Under the pieces are notes generated by a model. It did no database searches and had not been told where the DNA came from. It saw only the letters and a list, made by a program, of their open reading frames with translations. This document shows, piece by piece, positions 8,811 to 16,137 of a stretch of 46,082 nucleotides of DNA. A program made the translations under genes and the position numbers. Every line of letters starts with the position of its first letter. Within the stretch, counting starts at the first letter, position 1. Source of the stretch: Candidatus Thalassarchaeum sp. (GTDB lineage: Archaea; Thermoplasmatota; Poseidoniia; Poseidoniales; Thalassarchaeaceae); NCBI GenBank assembly GCA_030748335.1, contig JASMMD010000007.1, forward strand, positions 1-46,082, written 5' to 3'.

Positions 8811-10082
8811 ATGGCGTTCCGTGACATGCTGGATGGGGTCCACTGTGACGCTGAGCCCGTCAGCGTGGATTTAGAGATGTTTCAGAGGGCCGCTGCCTCA
8901 CCGGAGGGGGGTTTGCTGTTCGAGCATGTAATTGAGGCCCCTGGACACAAGGCCGCTTTGGATCTGCTAGTGAGAGATCGCCTGTGCAATCTCTTCTCTG
9001 TAAGTCCAGGTGAACTGATTGACGTGCTGGCATGGGCGATGGCTAATCCTGAGGCTCCTGTCGTGGTCGAGTCGTCAGAAGCCGAGGTGCTGCAGACCAA
9101 ACAGGAGGAAGTCGATCTCAGTAGTATTCCGATTCCTAGACACTACGAGGAGGATGCTGGCAGGTACCAATCGGCCTCGGTGATAATCGCCGAGTACGAA
9201 GGTGTCAGGAACATGTCCTACCACCGTCAACTGTTAGTGGGAGATCGTCATTGTGTGGCGAGATTGGTGCCTAGGCACCTCAGGACAATGTACGAGAAAG
9301 CGCTATCAAAAGGGGACGAAGTGCCGATCGCCGTTGTCAATGGGGCTGATGCCACGGTCCTTCTAGCGGCTGCAATGTCGTTCGACGAGGACCTCGATGA
9401 GCTCACGGTCGCCGCAGCCCTTCACAGGAAATTGTATGGAGAGCCTTTGCGAATGGTACGCCTGCCGAATGGGATTTCAGTTCCTGCAGATTCTGAGTAC
9501 GCCATGGAGGCGAGGATTACTCTCAAGCTGGGTGACGAGGGGCCTTACGTCGACATCACAGGGACTGTTGATGGGATCAGGCAGGAGCCTGTCATTGAGT
9601 ACGACTCCGTCTACCATCGATCCGATCCGATATTTCATGCGCTGATATCAGCTGGGGCAGAGCATCGCACTCTGATGGGGATGCCGCGGGCTCCGACGAT
9701 AAAGGCGGCAGTGTCCGAGGTGACTGATTGCACCGACGTCTACATGACAGATGGGGGATGTGGCTGGCTCTCGTCGGTCGTGCAAATCAGACCCCGGACC
9801 GATGAAGATGGCATTAAGGCGATTCACGCAGCGCTCGATGGCCACCGCTCCATGAAACAGGTCGTGATTGTGGACGATGATATCGACATAGCAGACCCTA
9901 CTAGAGTGGAATGGGCATTGATGACGAGGTGGCAGCCCGACACCGACACTGTGGTCCTCTCAGGCCAGAAGGGCTCATCACTCGATCCAAGTAGGGGCGA
10001 GGACGGTGCGACCAGTAAGATTGGGATGGATGCGACATTACCTCTGGGAGCGGATCGTGGACCGTACGAATCGGTCCTGTGA
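8811..10082 (+). CDS. UbiD-family decarboxylase, candidate anhydromevalonate phosphate decarboxylase
   Basis: UbiD enzymes use prenylated FMN to decarboxylate unsaturated acids. The 423-residue length fits the archaeal subgroup. Family stretches include YQSASVIIAEYEGVRNMSYHRQ, GMPRAPTIKAAVSE and KQVVIVDDDIDIADPTRVEWAL, followed by GSSLDPS near the C-terminus. In the modified archaeal mevalonate pathway a UbiD homologue converts trans-anhydromevalonate 5-phosphate to isopentenyl phosphate, the substrate of IPK. IPK and the IDI-GGPPS fusion are encoded 3.5-6 kb away, so that role is likely but inferred. The matching phosphomevalonate dehydratase and the UbiX flavin prenyltransferase are not in this window. 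A TPR gene starts seven bases after the stop. Confidence 0.88.
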   Translation: MAFRDMLDGVHCDAEPVSVDLEMFQRAAASPEGGLLFEHVIEAPGHKAALDLLVRDRLCNLFSVSPGELIDVLAWAMANPEAPVVVESSEAEVLQTKQEEVDLSSIPIPRHYEEDAGRYQSASVIIAEYEGVRNMSYHRQLLVGDRHCVARLVPRHLRTMYEKALSKGDEVPIAVVNGADATVLLAAAMSFDEDLDELTVAAALHRKLYGEPLRMVRLPNGISVPADSEYAMEARITLKLGDEGPYVDITGTVDGIRQEPVIEYDSVYHRSDPIFHALISAGAEHRTLMGMPRAPTIKAAVSEVTDCTDVYMTDGGCGWLSSVVQIRPRTDEDGIKAIHAALDGHRSMKQVVIVDDDIDIADPTRVEWALMTRWQPDTDTVVLSGQKGSSLDPSRGEDGATSKIGMDATLPLGADRGPYESVL

Positions 10083-10089
10083 GGGGCGG

Positions 10090-11073
10090 ATGGCTGAGAA
10101 GACCGATGACATGTCTGCACGACTGCAGCACCCCCGGCGCAGCCTCGGGAACAGACATAGGAGTCAAGCCGAGAAGTTCCTCTCGCTGACTAGCGCGGAC
10201 CCACAGAATCTCGATTGGGCGGAACAGAGCGCCAGGCAAGCGGTCCTACACGACTTCACCAACCCCCAGAACTGGAGGACCCTAGTGCAAGTGAAGCTCA
10301 AGTTGGGCGATGAGTCAGGCATCAGGGCTGTCCTTAACGAACTGTTCACGATTCTCGGACGTGATGCCGAGGCCCTCTCGCAACTCGATGGTATCAGCAT
10401 GGTACACTCGGGACCTGCGATTCTCGAGGCAAGTCTGGCAGCCGACCCCCTCGATGCCGATGAATGGTGGGTTTCCACATCAGGTTCAGAGGAGGAGTTC
10501 GGCGGCTTCGTCGAGAGATTGGGGAAGCTGGACCTGACGGACCCTAGGGCCAACGTGCTGTTCTCCCGTAGATTGGAACGAGTGAGAGACAGTGGTCGAG
10601 AGGATGAGTACCTAGAACTGTCCAGAATAATCCTAGCCCAGAGACCCAGTAACCACGAGGCGTGGACTGAGTTAGGAAGGATGCACGAAAGGAGAGGGGA
10701 GTTTGATCAGGCTTGGATGTGCTACGACCAAGCCCAGACTCACTTCCCGGAGATTGAGGTGCGAGACCGATTCAAAGACAGGATGGAGTCGAAGATGGAC
10801 GGGCTTGAATCACAGCCTTGGAAGGAGCCTGAGGTGAACAATCGCATCGATTTCCTGAGGCGCATGCAATCACTAGCCATGCCTGACTTGGGTGATGTTT
10901 CAGATGAGGAGGATATCGAGGAGGAGGAAGTCACGGACCCATTGGAGCAAGTTCACCTGCTTCATGCCGAAGGGCGTCTGTCCGAAGCCTTCTTCCTCGC
11001 TAGGAGGATGGCTGCCGAGGGAGTTCAGGGGGCGTTCGATCTGGCGGAGACAATCAAGGAGGAGCTAGCTTGA
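10090..11073 (+). CDS. TPR-repeat protein
   Basis: This 327-residue soluble protein is built from helical repeats. The clearest TPR units are NHEAWTELGRMHERRGEFDQAW (about residues 203-224) and an earlier one around NPQNWRTLVQVKLKLGD. The middle has degenerate helices, and a strongly acidic stretch (DEEDIEEEEV) precedes a final helical unit. TPRs bind protein partners, so an adaptor role is likely; the partner is unknown. The chosen ATG sits in GAGGGGCGGATG, seven bases after the UbiD stop, and a longer frame would overlap that gene. The end overlaps the Nudix start as TTGA, so the three genes UbiD, TPR and Nudix form one operon. Confidence 0.8.
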   Translation: MAEKTDDMSARLQHPRRSLGNRHRSQAEKFLSLTSADPQNLDWAEQSARQAVLHDFTNPQNWRTLVQVKLKLGDESGIRAVLNELFTILGRDAEALSQLDGISMVHSGPAILEASLAADPLDADEWWVSTSGSEEEFGGFVERLGKLDLTDPRANVLFSRRLERVRDSGREDEYLELSRIILAQRPSNHEAWTELGRMHERRGEFDQAWMCYDQAQTHFPEIEVRDRFKDRMESKMDGLESQPWKEPEVNNRIDFLRRMQSLAMPDLGDVSDEEDIEEEEVTDPLEQVHLLHAEGRLSEAFFLARRMAAEGVQGAFDLAETIKEELA

Positions 11074-11468
11074 CTGGAACATTCGTCCTAGCGTGGACCA
11101 CTACGGCCACCGAGCACGAGGGAGCTTGCTGGGTAATGGTACGCGATTCTCAAAGAGGATGGGAATTGCCCGGCGGCAAGCTCGAGGAGGGCGAGGCAAT
11201 CGAGGAAGGCGCCCTGAGGGAGCTGTTCGAAGAAACAGGTTTACTCGGGACGGCGAAGGCTTACGATTCCGACATCGTAGAAGGTGGTCACGTGGTTTGG
11301 GTTGAAGTCGATGATAAGCCAGAACCTGAGCCCTGGCAGTCAAATGATCCTAGGATTGAGGAAGTAGGTTGGTGCATGCAGATCCCGCGAGACGTCGGTT
11401 GGGGAGCCGGGGAGATCGAGGGATTGCTGAGTCACGACTGGAGCGCATCCAAAACTCTTGGATCCTGA
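11070..11468 (+). CDS. Nudix hydrolase
   Basis: The protein is 132 residues long with a perfect Nudix box at residues 36-58: Gly36, Glu42, Arg50-Glu51-Leu52, Glu54-Glu55 and Gly57. Such enzymes hydrolyse nucleoside or other diphosphates with Mg2+. The start is TTG at 11070, overlapping the TGA of the TPR gene, with AAGGAGGAG five to six bases upstream, so it is translationally coupled. The box begins directly with WELPGGKLEEGE, as in MutT-like and ADP-ribose-type enzymes. The substrate cannot be read from the sequence. Its last 37 bases overlap the convergent gene on the other strand. Confidence 0.9.
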   Translation: MTGTFVLAWTTTATEHEGACWVMVRDSQRGWELPGGKLEEGEAIEEGALRELFEETGLLGTAKAYDSDIVEGGHVVWVEVDDKPEPEPWQSNDPRIEEVGWCMQIPRDVGWGAGEIEGLLSHDWSASKTLGS

Positions 11469-12274
11469 ATCTCTGCTGACAGGCGCGAGACCTCCTTCGA
11501 CCACGACTCCTCTCCCAATGCCTCGGCCGCATCCAGCAGTAGCCCGATGTCCCTACGCTCCTTGCCTGAGACATCCGACAGTAGCACGGGCATCAACGAC
11601 TCGACAATCTCCCTCACATCATCGGGGTTTGAAGCCACCCAAGATCTTCCGGGGTCGCTCCTTGGGACTGCCTCCACGATACGAGTAGACATTCTCGGAG
11701 ATTCACTGTCGACCTCCTCAAGCGCTAGGTCTAGCCACTCGAGCGATGCGGAAAGGGCCTCAGGTAACATTCCAGAGTCCGAAAGGCACTGCCTCGCTGA
11801 CCAGAGGTGCCTCATCGCAGGGTCAAGGTCACCTAAATTAGCCATAATCCTCGACACCTCCAACCGGGATAGTCCTACAACCTCGTTGGGATGGCCATGT
11901 GAAAGAGAGATGTCCGAGTGCGTGGACAGGGACATCATAGTCTCCCCGCGGTTCCTGTGCCAAGCTGCGAGGTTGAGTAGGCAGATTCCATGATTGGCCG
12001 AACCTGGGGACGCTGCATTCAGCCTGTCTACGCACCACCTCAGCTCAGTGCCGACGAAAGCCGGATCACCGGTTCCGTGCAGTGCACGCTCCATGCGAAC
12101 CAGTGCCTCGATGATCGGATCCCTCTCCTCTTTGGACCTCGAGCGTTCAAGAATACTGATGGATTCAAGCATCGCATCCACGATGTCTCCCTTTGATATG
12201 GATTGCTTGAGCTTGAGGAAATCCCGTTGTAGGCGCGATTCGGCCGAGCTCGCGCCGTCCATACTAGGCCTCAT
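11432..12274 (-). CDS. Helical-repeat protein of unknown function at end of exosome superoperon
   Basis: I do not recognise this 280-residue protein. It is almost entirely predicted helix and has TPR-like spacing of Ala, Leu and Trp (for example NHGICLLNLAAWHRNRGE and GDLDPAMRHLWSARQ). It has no membrane segments or cysteine clusters. Its ATG overlaps the prefoldin-beta stop as ATGA, so it is the last gene of the psmA-to-pfdB run. It overlaps the convergent Nudix gene by 37 bases. Its position suggests a link to RNA or protein quality control, but only by context. Confidence 0.75.
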   Translation of the reverse strand: MRPSMDGASSAESRLQRDFLKLKQSISKGDIVDAMLESISILERSRSKEERDPIIEALVRMERALHGTGDPAFVGTELRWCVDRLNAASPGSANHGICLLNLAAWHRNRGETMMSLSTHSDISLSHGHPNEVVGLSRLEVSRIMANLGDLDPAMRHLWSARQCLSDSGMLPEALSASLEWLDLALEEVDSESPRMSTRIVEAVPRSDPGRSWVASNPDDVREIVESLMPVLLSDVSGKERRDIGLLLDAAEALGEESWSKEVSRLSAEIQDPRVLDALQS

Positions 12275-12594
12275 TGGGACTCGAATGACTTCGCCATCTC
12301 CTCATAATTCGAGACCAATGCAGATTCCCTATCTGCCAGCCTTCCTGCGTGGCTGTCGAACGCCGACTTCGATTCTCCCAACTCCTTGGCGAGAGTCTCT
12401 CTGTCTTCGACCTCGAGGAGCAGGTTGCCAACCGCCCTGTATACAGGTCTGGAGGGGTCCTGGGTACCCAAGGCCTCGATTGTCAAAGATATCTCGTTAA
12501 CCTGTGCGGTGACCGCTTGTAGCTGTGAGCGTACGAGTTGCAGCTCCTGCGCGACGCCTTGCAGATCCTGCACTGAGACCTCTTCATCCGTCAT
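12271..12594 (-). CDS. pfdB: Prefoldin beta subunit
   Basis: Prefoldin is a jellyfish-shaped chaperone of two alpha and four beta subunits that passes unfolded chains to the thermosome. The 107-residue protein shows two long coiled-coil helices flanking the short beta hairpin of the family. The centre reads RPVYRAVGNLLLEVEDRETLAKEL, the usual beta-subunit signature (vYk.vG.lL...). The ATG overlaps the pcc1 stop as ATGA and is preceded by AGGTGATG. Linkage to L37ae and Pcc1 is conserved in euryarchaea. The alpha subunit is not in this window. Confidence 0.92.
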   Translation of the reverse strand: MTDEEVSVQDLQGVAQELQLVRSQLQAVTAQVNEISLTIEALGTQDPSRPVYRAVGNLLLEVEDRETLAKELGESKSAFDSHAGRLADRESALVSNYEEMAKSFESQ

Positions 12595-12821
12595 TCGGCA
12601 TCACCTGCGACTCCTAGGACAAGCTCGGATGCGATTAACCCACGCATTAGGGTGTTCCACCGGGCCCTGAGGTCGACTAGGCTACCAGCGCTCTCTATGA
12701 CCTCTAGTGTGTTGTCAGTGATACTGAAGTCGGCCTCGGTAGTCAAGGCAGCTGCGAGAGCCTCCGCGTCCTCGTGCGTCAGCCTAAGCACTATTCGGGG
12801 CTCACTCTTCCTCGGAGTCAT
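12591..12821 (-). CDS. KEOPS complex subunit Pcc1
   Basis: Pcc1 is the small dimerising subunit of KEOPS, which makes t6A37 in ANN-decoding tRNAs. The 76 residues begin MTPRKSEPRIVLRLTHEDAE and end in an alpha segment LVDLRARWNTLMRGLIASE, matching the family's beta-alpha-beta-beta-alpha pattern and helix. I chose the ATG at 12821. It overlaps the last 20 bases of rpl37ae and has GAGG about nine bases upstream. The longer frame from 12875 would add residues out of keeping with the family and overlap more. Assignment rests on the pattern and on the conserved L37ae-Pcc1-prefoldin order. Confidence 0.8.
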   Translation of the reverse strand: MTPRKSEPRIVLRLTHEDAEALAAALTTEADFSITDNTLEVIESAGSLVDLRARWNTLMRGLIASELVLGVAGDAE

Positions 12822-13167
12822 CGAACTCAGCCTCGGATAGTTTTCTCTCGTAATCAAGCGCCGCCTGCTGCGCAATCACTGTCATGTCGGTCGCCGTAGC
12901 TCCCTCCATAGAACGGCGAATAATCCTGTTATTGGAATCAGTGGCCCTAGTGAATGGTTCCCAGACACCACCTGTAAAGGTATGATTGCACTTTCTACAC
13001 TCCCAGATGCCTGCAGCCTTCCTGCGCACCTTCTGATAATGGCACACTGGGCAGGTGTAGTGTCTGGACTTCTTCTTGAGTGCAGAACCGGCCCTCCTGC
13101 GCACGCTGACACCGTATCTGGCACCGAAACGAGCGGTGCTTCCAGACTTCTGAGTTCTCTTCGCCAT
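12802..13167 (-). CDS. rpl37ae: 50S ribosomal protein L37ae (eL43)
   Basis: This zinc-ribbon ribosomal protein binds 23S rRNA. It opens MAKRTQKSGSTARFGARYG and then has CPVC...CRKC, the four zinc ligands, within a basic domain. The family usually runs to about 90 residues. This copy has 121, with an acidic C-terminal extension of roughly 35 residues ending SEEE-like. In many euryarchaea the RNA polymerase P subunit gene lies between this gene and pcc1; here none is present. Four bases separate its start from the rrp42 stop. Confidence 0.95.
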   Translation of the reverse strand: MAKRTQKSGSTARFGARYGVSVRRRAGSALKKKSRHYTCPVCHYQKVRRKAAGIWECRKCNHTFTGGVWEPFTRATDSNNRIIRRSMEGATATDMTVIAQQAALDYERKLSEAEFDDSEEE

Positions 13168-13171
13168 GAAA

Positions 13172-13960
13172 TCAACCCTCTGCTCTCAATATCATCTGCC
13201 GCAGTTCTTCGCATCTACCCTGCGCATGCTCCATGATTTCGGCGAACTCGTCCGCCGTGAATATGCCCTTTAGTCCCTTCTGGAGTGAATGAACGTGCCC
13301 ATCGTCGCCGAGTGTGATGTGTATGCGCTCATCGCCTCCGAGTTCCTCCTTTCCATCAGCATCGTACACGAAGCGGCCGCCGACCTTGTGGTAAGAGCAC
13401 ATCGTGGGAGTCTTAGATACAGGCAGCGGTCTGTCAGCGTCGCTCATCTCGAACTTGACCTCAGGTAGCATTGCGGTCTTCAATGCCGCAATTCCAGCTA
13501 AAGCAAATGCATCGAACAGATTACCATCATCAGAAATCGCGAACAGATCCAGAATAACTTGCCAAGCCTTTTCCCCTGGAATGATACAGAGGTCGTCAAC
13601 GTCTATGCATCCCGACTCCCGGATTCCTCGATCTACGACCCTACCGAGCTCTATCGACTCGGGACTGGGTGGACCGGGTTCCCAGTTACGACCTGCCACT
13701 GGCCTTATCTCAGCACTGCACATCAAACCACCCTGATTTGGGCGATCGGGGTAAGGGGTCATAATTTGGAACTTGACACCGGCGTACACGATGGTGTCGC
13801 CCATCCTCACCTTAGCCGATCCTTCGGCATTCTGAAGTACACCGAGTTCGAGTTCGGTTTCTCTGGAATCCCATCGAGCACGGCCATCGTGCCTCTGATC
13901 ATTCTCAGCCAACTCGGCCAAATGAGCGCGCAAAAGTTGTGGAACGAGTGGGATTGCCAT
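13172..13960 (-). CDS. rrp42: Exosome subunit Rrp42
   Basis: Rrp42 is the inactive RNase PH-fold subunit that alternates with Rrp41 in the hexameric ring of the archaeal exosome. The 262 residues include the family's DGRARWDSRETELELGVL opening, GSAKVRMGDTIVYAGVK, GLMCSAEIRP, VDRGIRESGCIDVDDLCI and FDAFALAGIAAL. It lacks the catalytic GEADLP-type motif seen in the partner. I chose the ATG at 13958-13960. Its A is the last base of the rrp41 TGA (TGATG), and a strong AAGGAGGTGAT lies nine bases upstream. A GTG one codon earlier is also possible. Confidence 0.95.
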   Translation of the reverse strand: MAIPLVPQLLRAHLAELAENDQRHDGRARWDSRETELELGVLQNAEGSAKVRMGDTIVYAGVKFQIMTPYPDRPNQGGLMCSAEIRPVAGRNWEPGPPSPESIELGRVVDRGIRESGCIDVDDLCIIPGEKAWQVILDLFAISDDGNLFDAFALAGIAALKTAMLPEVKFEMSDADRPLPVSKTPTMCSYHKVGGRFVYDADGKEELGGDERIHITLGDDGHVHSLQKGLKGIFTADEFAEIMEHAQGRCEELRQMILRAEG

Positions 13961-14676
13961 CACGCATCACCTCCTTTTAGCGCGTCGACCATTATCTGAT
14001 GTACCACCAACGCTGCTTCCATATTGTAATCCCAGGCCTCTTGGAATTCAGCTGGCGAGAGATCGCCATCCATCTGCAGGAACACGAGTTCTCCGGTGTT
14101 TGGTAGTATGCCCATGGGCAAATCCGCCTCGCCGTAGTTATCCTCCTCCTTGTTCAGGTCGCAAACAACGACATCGTTGATCTTACCAGAAGCGACGGAG
14201 ACAACCATGTCAGTCATGGGAATCCCTGCATGTGCGAGAGCGACAGATGCTGCAGTTAAGCCGACACACCTAGTACCTGCTTCTGCGGTTAGTATCTCTA
14301 TCTCAATCCGAATCTTCGACCGAGGGTACATTTCGAGGAGTACGACGCTCTCTAGTGCATCTGCTGTGACCTTGCTAATCTCTCGGCTGCGTCTGTTGAA
14401 GCCGGGCCTCATTCGGTCGGTGGTGGAGAATGGTGCCATGTTGTAGCGCACGTCGAGAACCGCTCGGTCCTGACGCTGAATCTTCCTAGGATGAGCCTCC
14501 ATAGGGCCATAGACCGCTGCTACAGCGTGGTTAGAGCCCCAAGTCACACGAGCCGATCCATCTGCAACCGGAATCACGCCGGTCTCAATAGATACTGGCC
14601 TAAGGTCGGCGGGCCCACGACCGTCCACCCGGAGGCCGTTCTCGTCGATCATCTGAACGTCACCATAGCCGCCCAT
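13960..14676 (-). CDS. rrp41: Exosome subunit Rrp41 (catalytic)
   Basis: Rrp41 carries the phosphorolytic 3'-5' exoribonuclease site of the archaeal exosome. The 238 residues read VDGRGPADLRPV, then YNMAPFSTTDR. NRRSREISK holds the phosphate- and RNA-binding arginines, and GEADLPMGI the catalytic Asp. LTAASVALAHAGIPM is also typical. The site therefore looks active. The ATG at 14674-14676 shares its A with the stop of rrp4 (TGATG) and has AGGAG about ten bases before it; a TTG one codon upstream is an alternative. The junction with rrp4 is nearly identical to that between rrp41 and rrp42. Confidence 0.96.
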   Translation of the reverse strand: MGGYGDVQMIDENGLRVDGRGPADLRPVSIETGVIPVADGSARVTWGSNHAVAAVYGPMEAHPRKIQRQDRAVLDVRYNMAPFSTTDRMRPGFNRRSREISKVTADALESVVLLEMYPRSKIRIEIEILTAEAGTRCVGLTAASVALAHAGIPMTDMVVSVASGKINDVVVCDLNKEEDNYGEADLPMGILPNTGELVFLQMDGDLSPAEFQEAWDYNMEAALVVHQIMVDALKGGDA

Positions 14677-15380
14677 CAAGCATCAACTCCTGTTGATTTG
14701 GCATCATCTGACATGGCTTGGAGCCGGTCACGAACGGTGATTATACTGTCGAACTCTCCATCGACCCAGACCCTACCGTTGTCAGCCACTATGATTCTGC
14801 AGCCTGTGTCCTCCTTGAGTTGGCTCAGGGCCTTTCCTCCCTTGCCTATGAGTCGTCCTAGCAGGTGCGGATCCACCTGCTCGATGTTACCAGAGCGAAT
14901 CTTACGAAGGCCGAGACCCTTCATCGTAACTACGCTGGAATGGGTCTCTTCGACCTCCTGTACCCTGCATAGCACTGCCTCACCGATATCGAGGATGCTC
15001 CTAGTGCCTCCGAACGCGGCTTTACCCGGTCCGAGGCTCATCGGCAGAATCGCGTTGAATGGAGCTCCGATATCTATGAACCATATGTTGTTGGTGCATC
15101 CCTCCACGTATCCGATGACCATGTCGCTCGGTCGTGGGATGTAGGCGGTTCGAAACGGCTCTATCGCCACCTCACCGCCCTTCTCGTTCACTCTTCCATG
15201 CTTCGTCGCACGTAGCCTTCCGTCCATCATCAGGACTCCATGTCCGGCTTCGTGGCCCTCCGATACTCCGAGGTCATCCCCCGGAGCGACGAGCAGGGAG
15301 GCTCGTCCGTTGTCTCGCGGTCCGTCCGCGTCGTTGCTAACACTCATGTTATCTGGCCGCGCGACCCGCCCATCCTTCAT
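14676..15380 (-). CDS. rrp4: Exosome RNA-binding cap subunit Rrp4
   Basis: Rrp4 forms the cap of the exosome and feeds RNA to the Rrp41/Rrp42 ring. Three domains are visible in 234 residues. The N-terminal beta domain starts at LLVAPGDDLG (about 29). An S1 domain starts at MVIGYVEGCTNNIWFIDIG (about 87). A KH domain has the GxxG loop in LLGRLIGKGGKALSQLKEDTG (about 173-193). The start could also be the ATG at 15347, which removes 11 residues; nothing decisive separates them. The stop is coupled to rrp41. A short inverted repeat lies in the gap after SBDS. Confidence 0.95.
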   Translation of the reverse strand: MKDGRVARPDNMSVSNDADGPRDNGRASLLVAPGDDLGVSEGHEAGHGVLMMDGRLRATKHGRVNEKGGEVAIEPFRTAYIPRPSDMVIGYVEGCTNNIWFIDIGAPFNAILPMSLGPGKAAFGGTRSILDIGEAVLCRVQEVEETHSSVVTMKGLGLRKIRSGNIEQVDPHLLGRLIGKGGKALSQLKEDTGCRIIVADNGRVWVDGEFDSIITVRDRLQAMSDDAKSTGVDA

Positions 15381-15392
15381 AACCGTGATGCA

Positions 15393-15407
15393 GGCACCTA
15401 CGGTGCC
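15393..15407 (-). repeat. Short inverted repeat between SBDS and rrp4
   Basis: GGCACC and GGTGCC are separated by three bases and form a perfect six-base stem in the 30-base gap. In the mRNA it would lie 13-27 bases before the rrp4 ATG, close enough to influence initiation or mark a processing point. It may be chance. Confidence 0.35.
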
Positions 15408-15410
15408 GCT

Positions 15411-16100
15411 TCAGTCTAATTCCTTGACCTCTACCCCTGACGAGCGATTGGCAACCCGGCTGATTATTTCGTTCTTCATGCCTCCAGGGACCTCGACTAC
15501 GCAAGCCCACGAGCCATCTTCCAGCCACTGCTCGCGCTGCATCGAGTCACGTAGCAGGTTGCTTACTCCGCCGTAGTCCTTGCCTGGAACTTTGAATGCC
15601 AGCCTGACAGTGATGAACTGTAGTGGGATGACAGGTTTGAGGATGTTAACCGCGTCTTGCACCTGACGTTCCACTGAAAGGAATGGGTCGGGCTTGAATC
15701 TAGCTTCCTTCAGAGCATTCTCTATTCGTGTCTGTGGATGTGGCAGTTTGGTCTTGGGATCGGTTGCAGTCATCGCGATCTCGCTCACTATTTGCTTCAG
15801 CCTGTCGTCTACGATCTGCTTCCTCTGGGCGGTAGTGAGTTGAATGGAGCCGTCCCTTAGTATCCTGTCAACGCATGTCGCAAGATCGGTGCTTCCGAAT
15901 GCCCCCTCAAGGGCGTCAGAGGTCGGACGGTCACCGGTTCTGGCATCCGACCACACCTCATCCACTGCCAGCAGATCGCTAAGAGGTACTGAATCGGGAT
16001 CCTCCTTCCAAGTATCTACCAGAACCGGGTCCACCAGAATCTCGTACCTCGAGCCACCCCTCTCAAGCCGGGCTAGAACCGCGTCGTCGAGGCTTACCAT
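15411..16100 (-). CDS. Ribosome maturation protein SBDS (Sdo1)
   Basis: SBDS helps release the anti-association factor aIF6 from new 50S subunits. The 229 residues match the archaeal length. The N-terminal FYSH domain covers about 1-85, with VLARLERGGSRYEILVDP and VDEVWSDARTGDRP. A helical middle has LTTAQRKQIVDDRLKQIVSEI and PHPQTRIENAL, and a ferredoxin-like C-terminal domain contains the KDYGG motif region. The gene lies 37 bases after psmA and 30 before rrp4. This is the classic archaeal superoperon linking proteasome, ribosome maturation and exosome. Confidence 0.95.
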   Translation of the reverse strand: MVSLDDAVLARLERGGSRYEILVDPVLVDTWKEDPDSVPLSDLLAVDEVWSDARTGDRPTSDALEGAFGSTDLATCVDRILRDGSIQLTTAQRKQIVDDRLKQIVSEIAMTATDPKTKLPHPQTRIENALKEARFKPDPFLSVERQVQDAVNILKPVIPLQFITVRLAFKVPGKDYGGVSNLLRDSMQREQWLEDGSWACVVEVPGGMKNEIISRVANRSSGVEVKELD

Positions 16101-16137
16101 GGCCGGGGATAGGGTAGTGCCCCTTAGAGGGATGGCA

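Noticed and set aside
14491-15144. 217-codon plus-strand frame across rrp41 and rrp4
   Set aside because: Antisense to two highly conserved exosome genes and without recognisable features.
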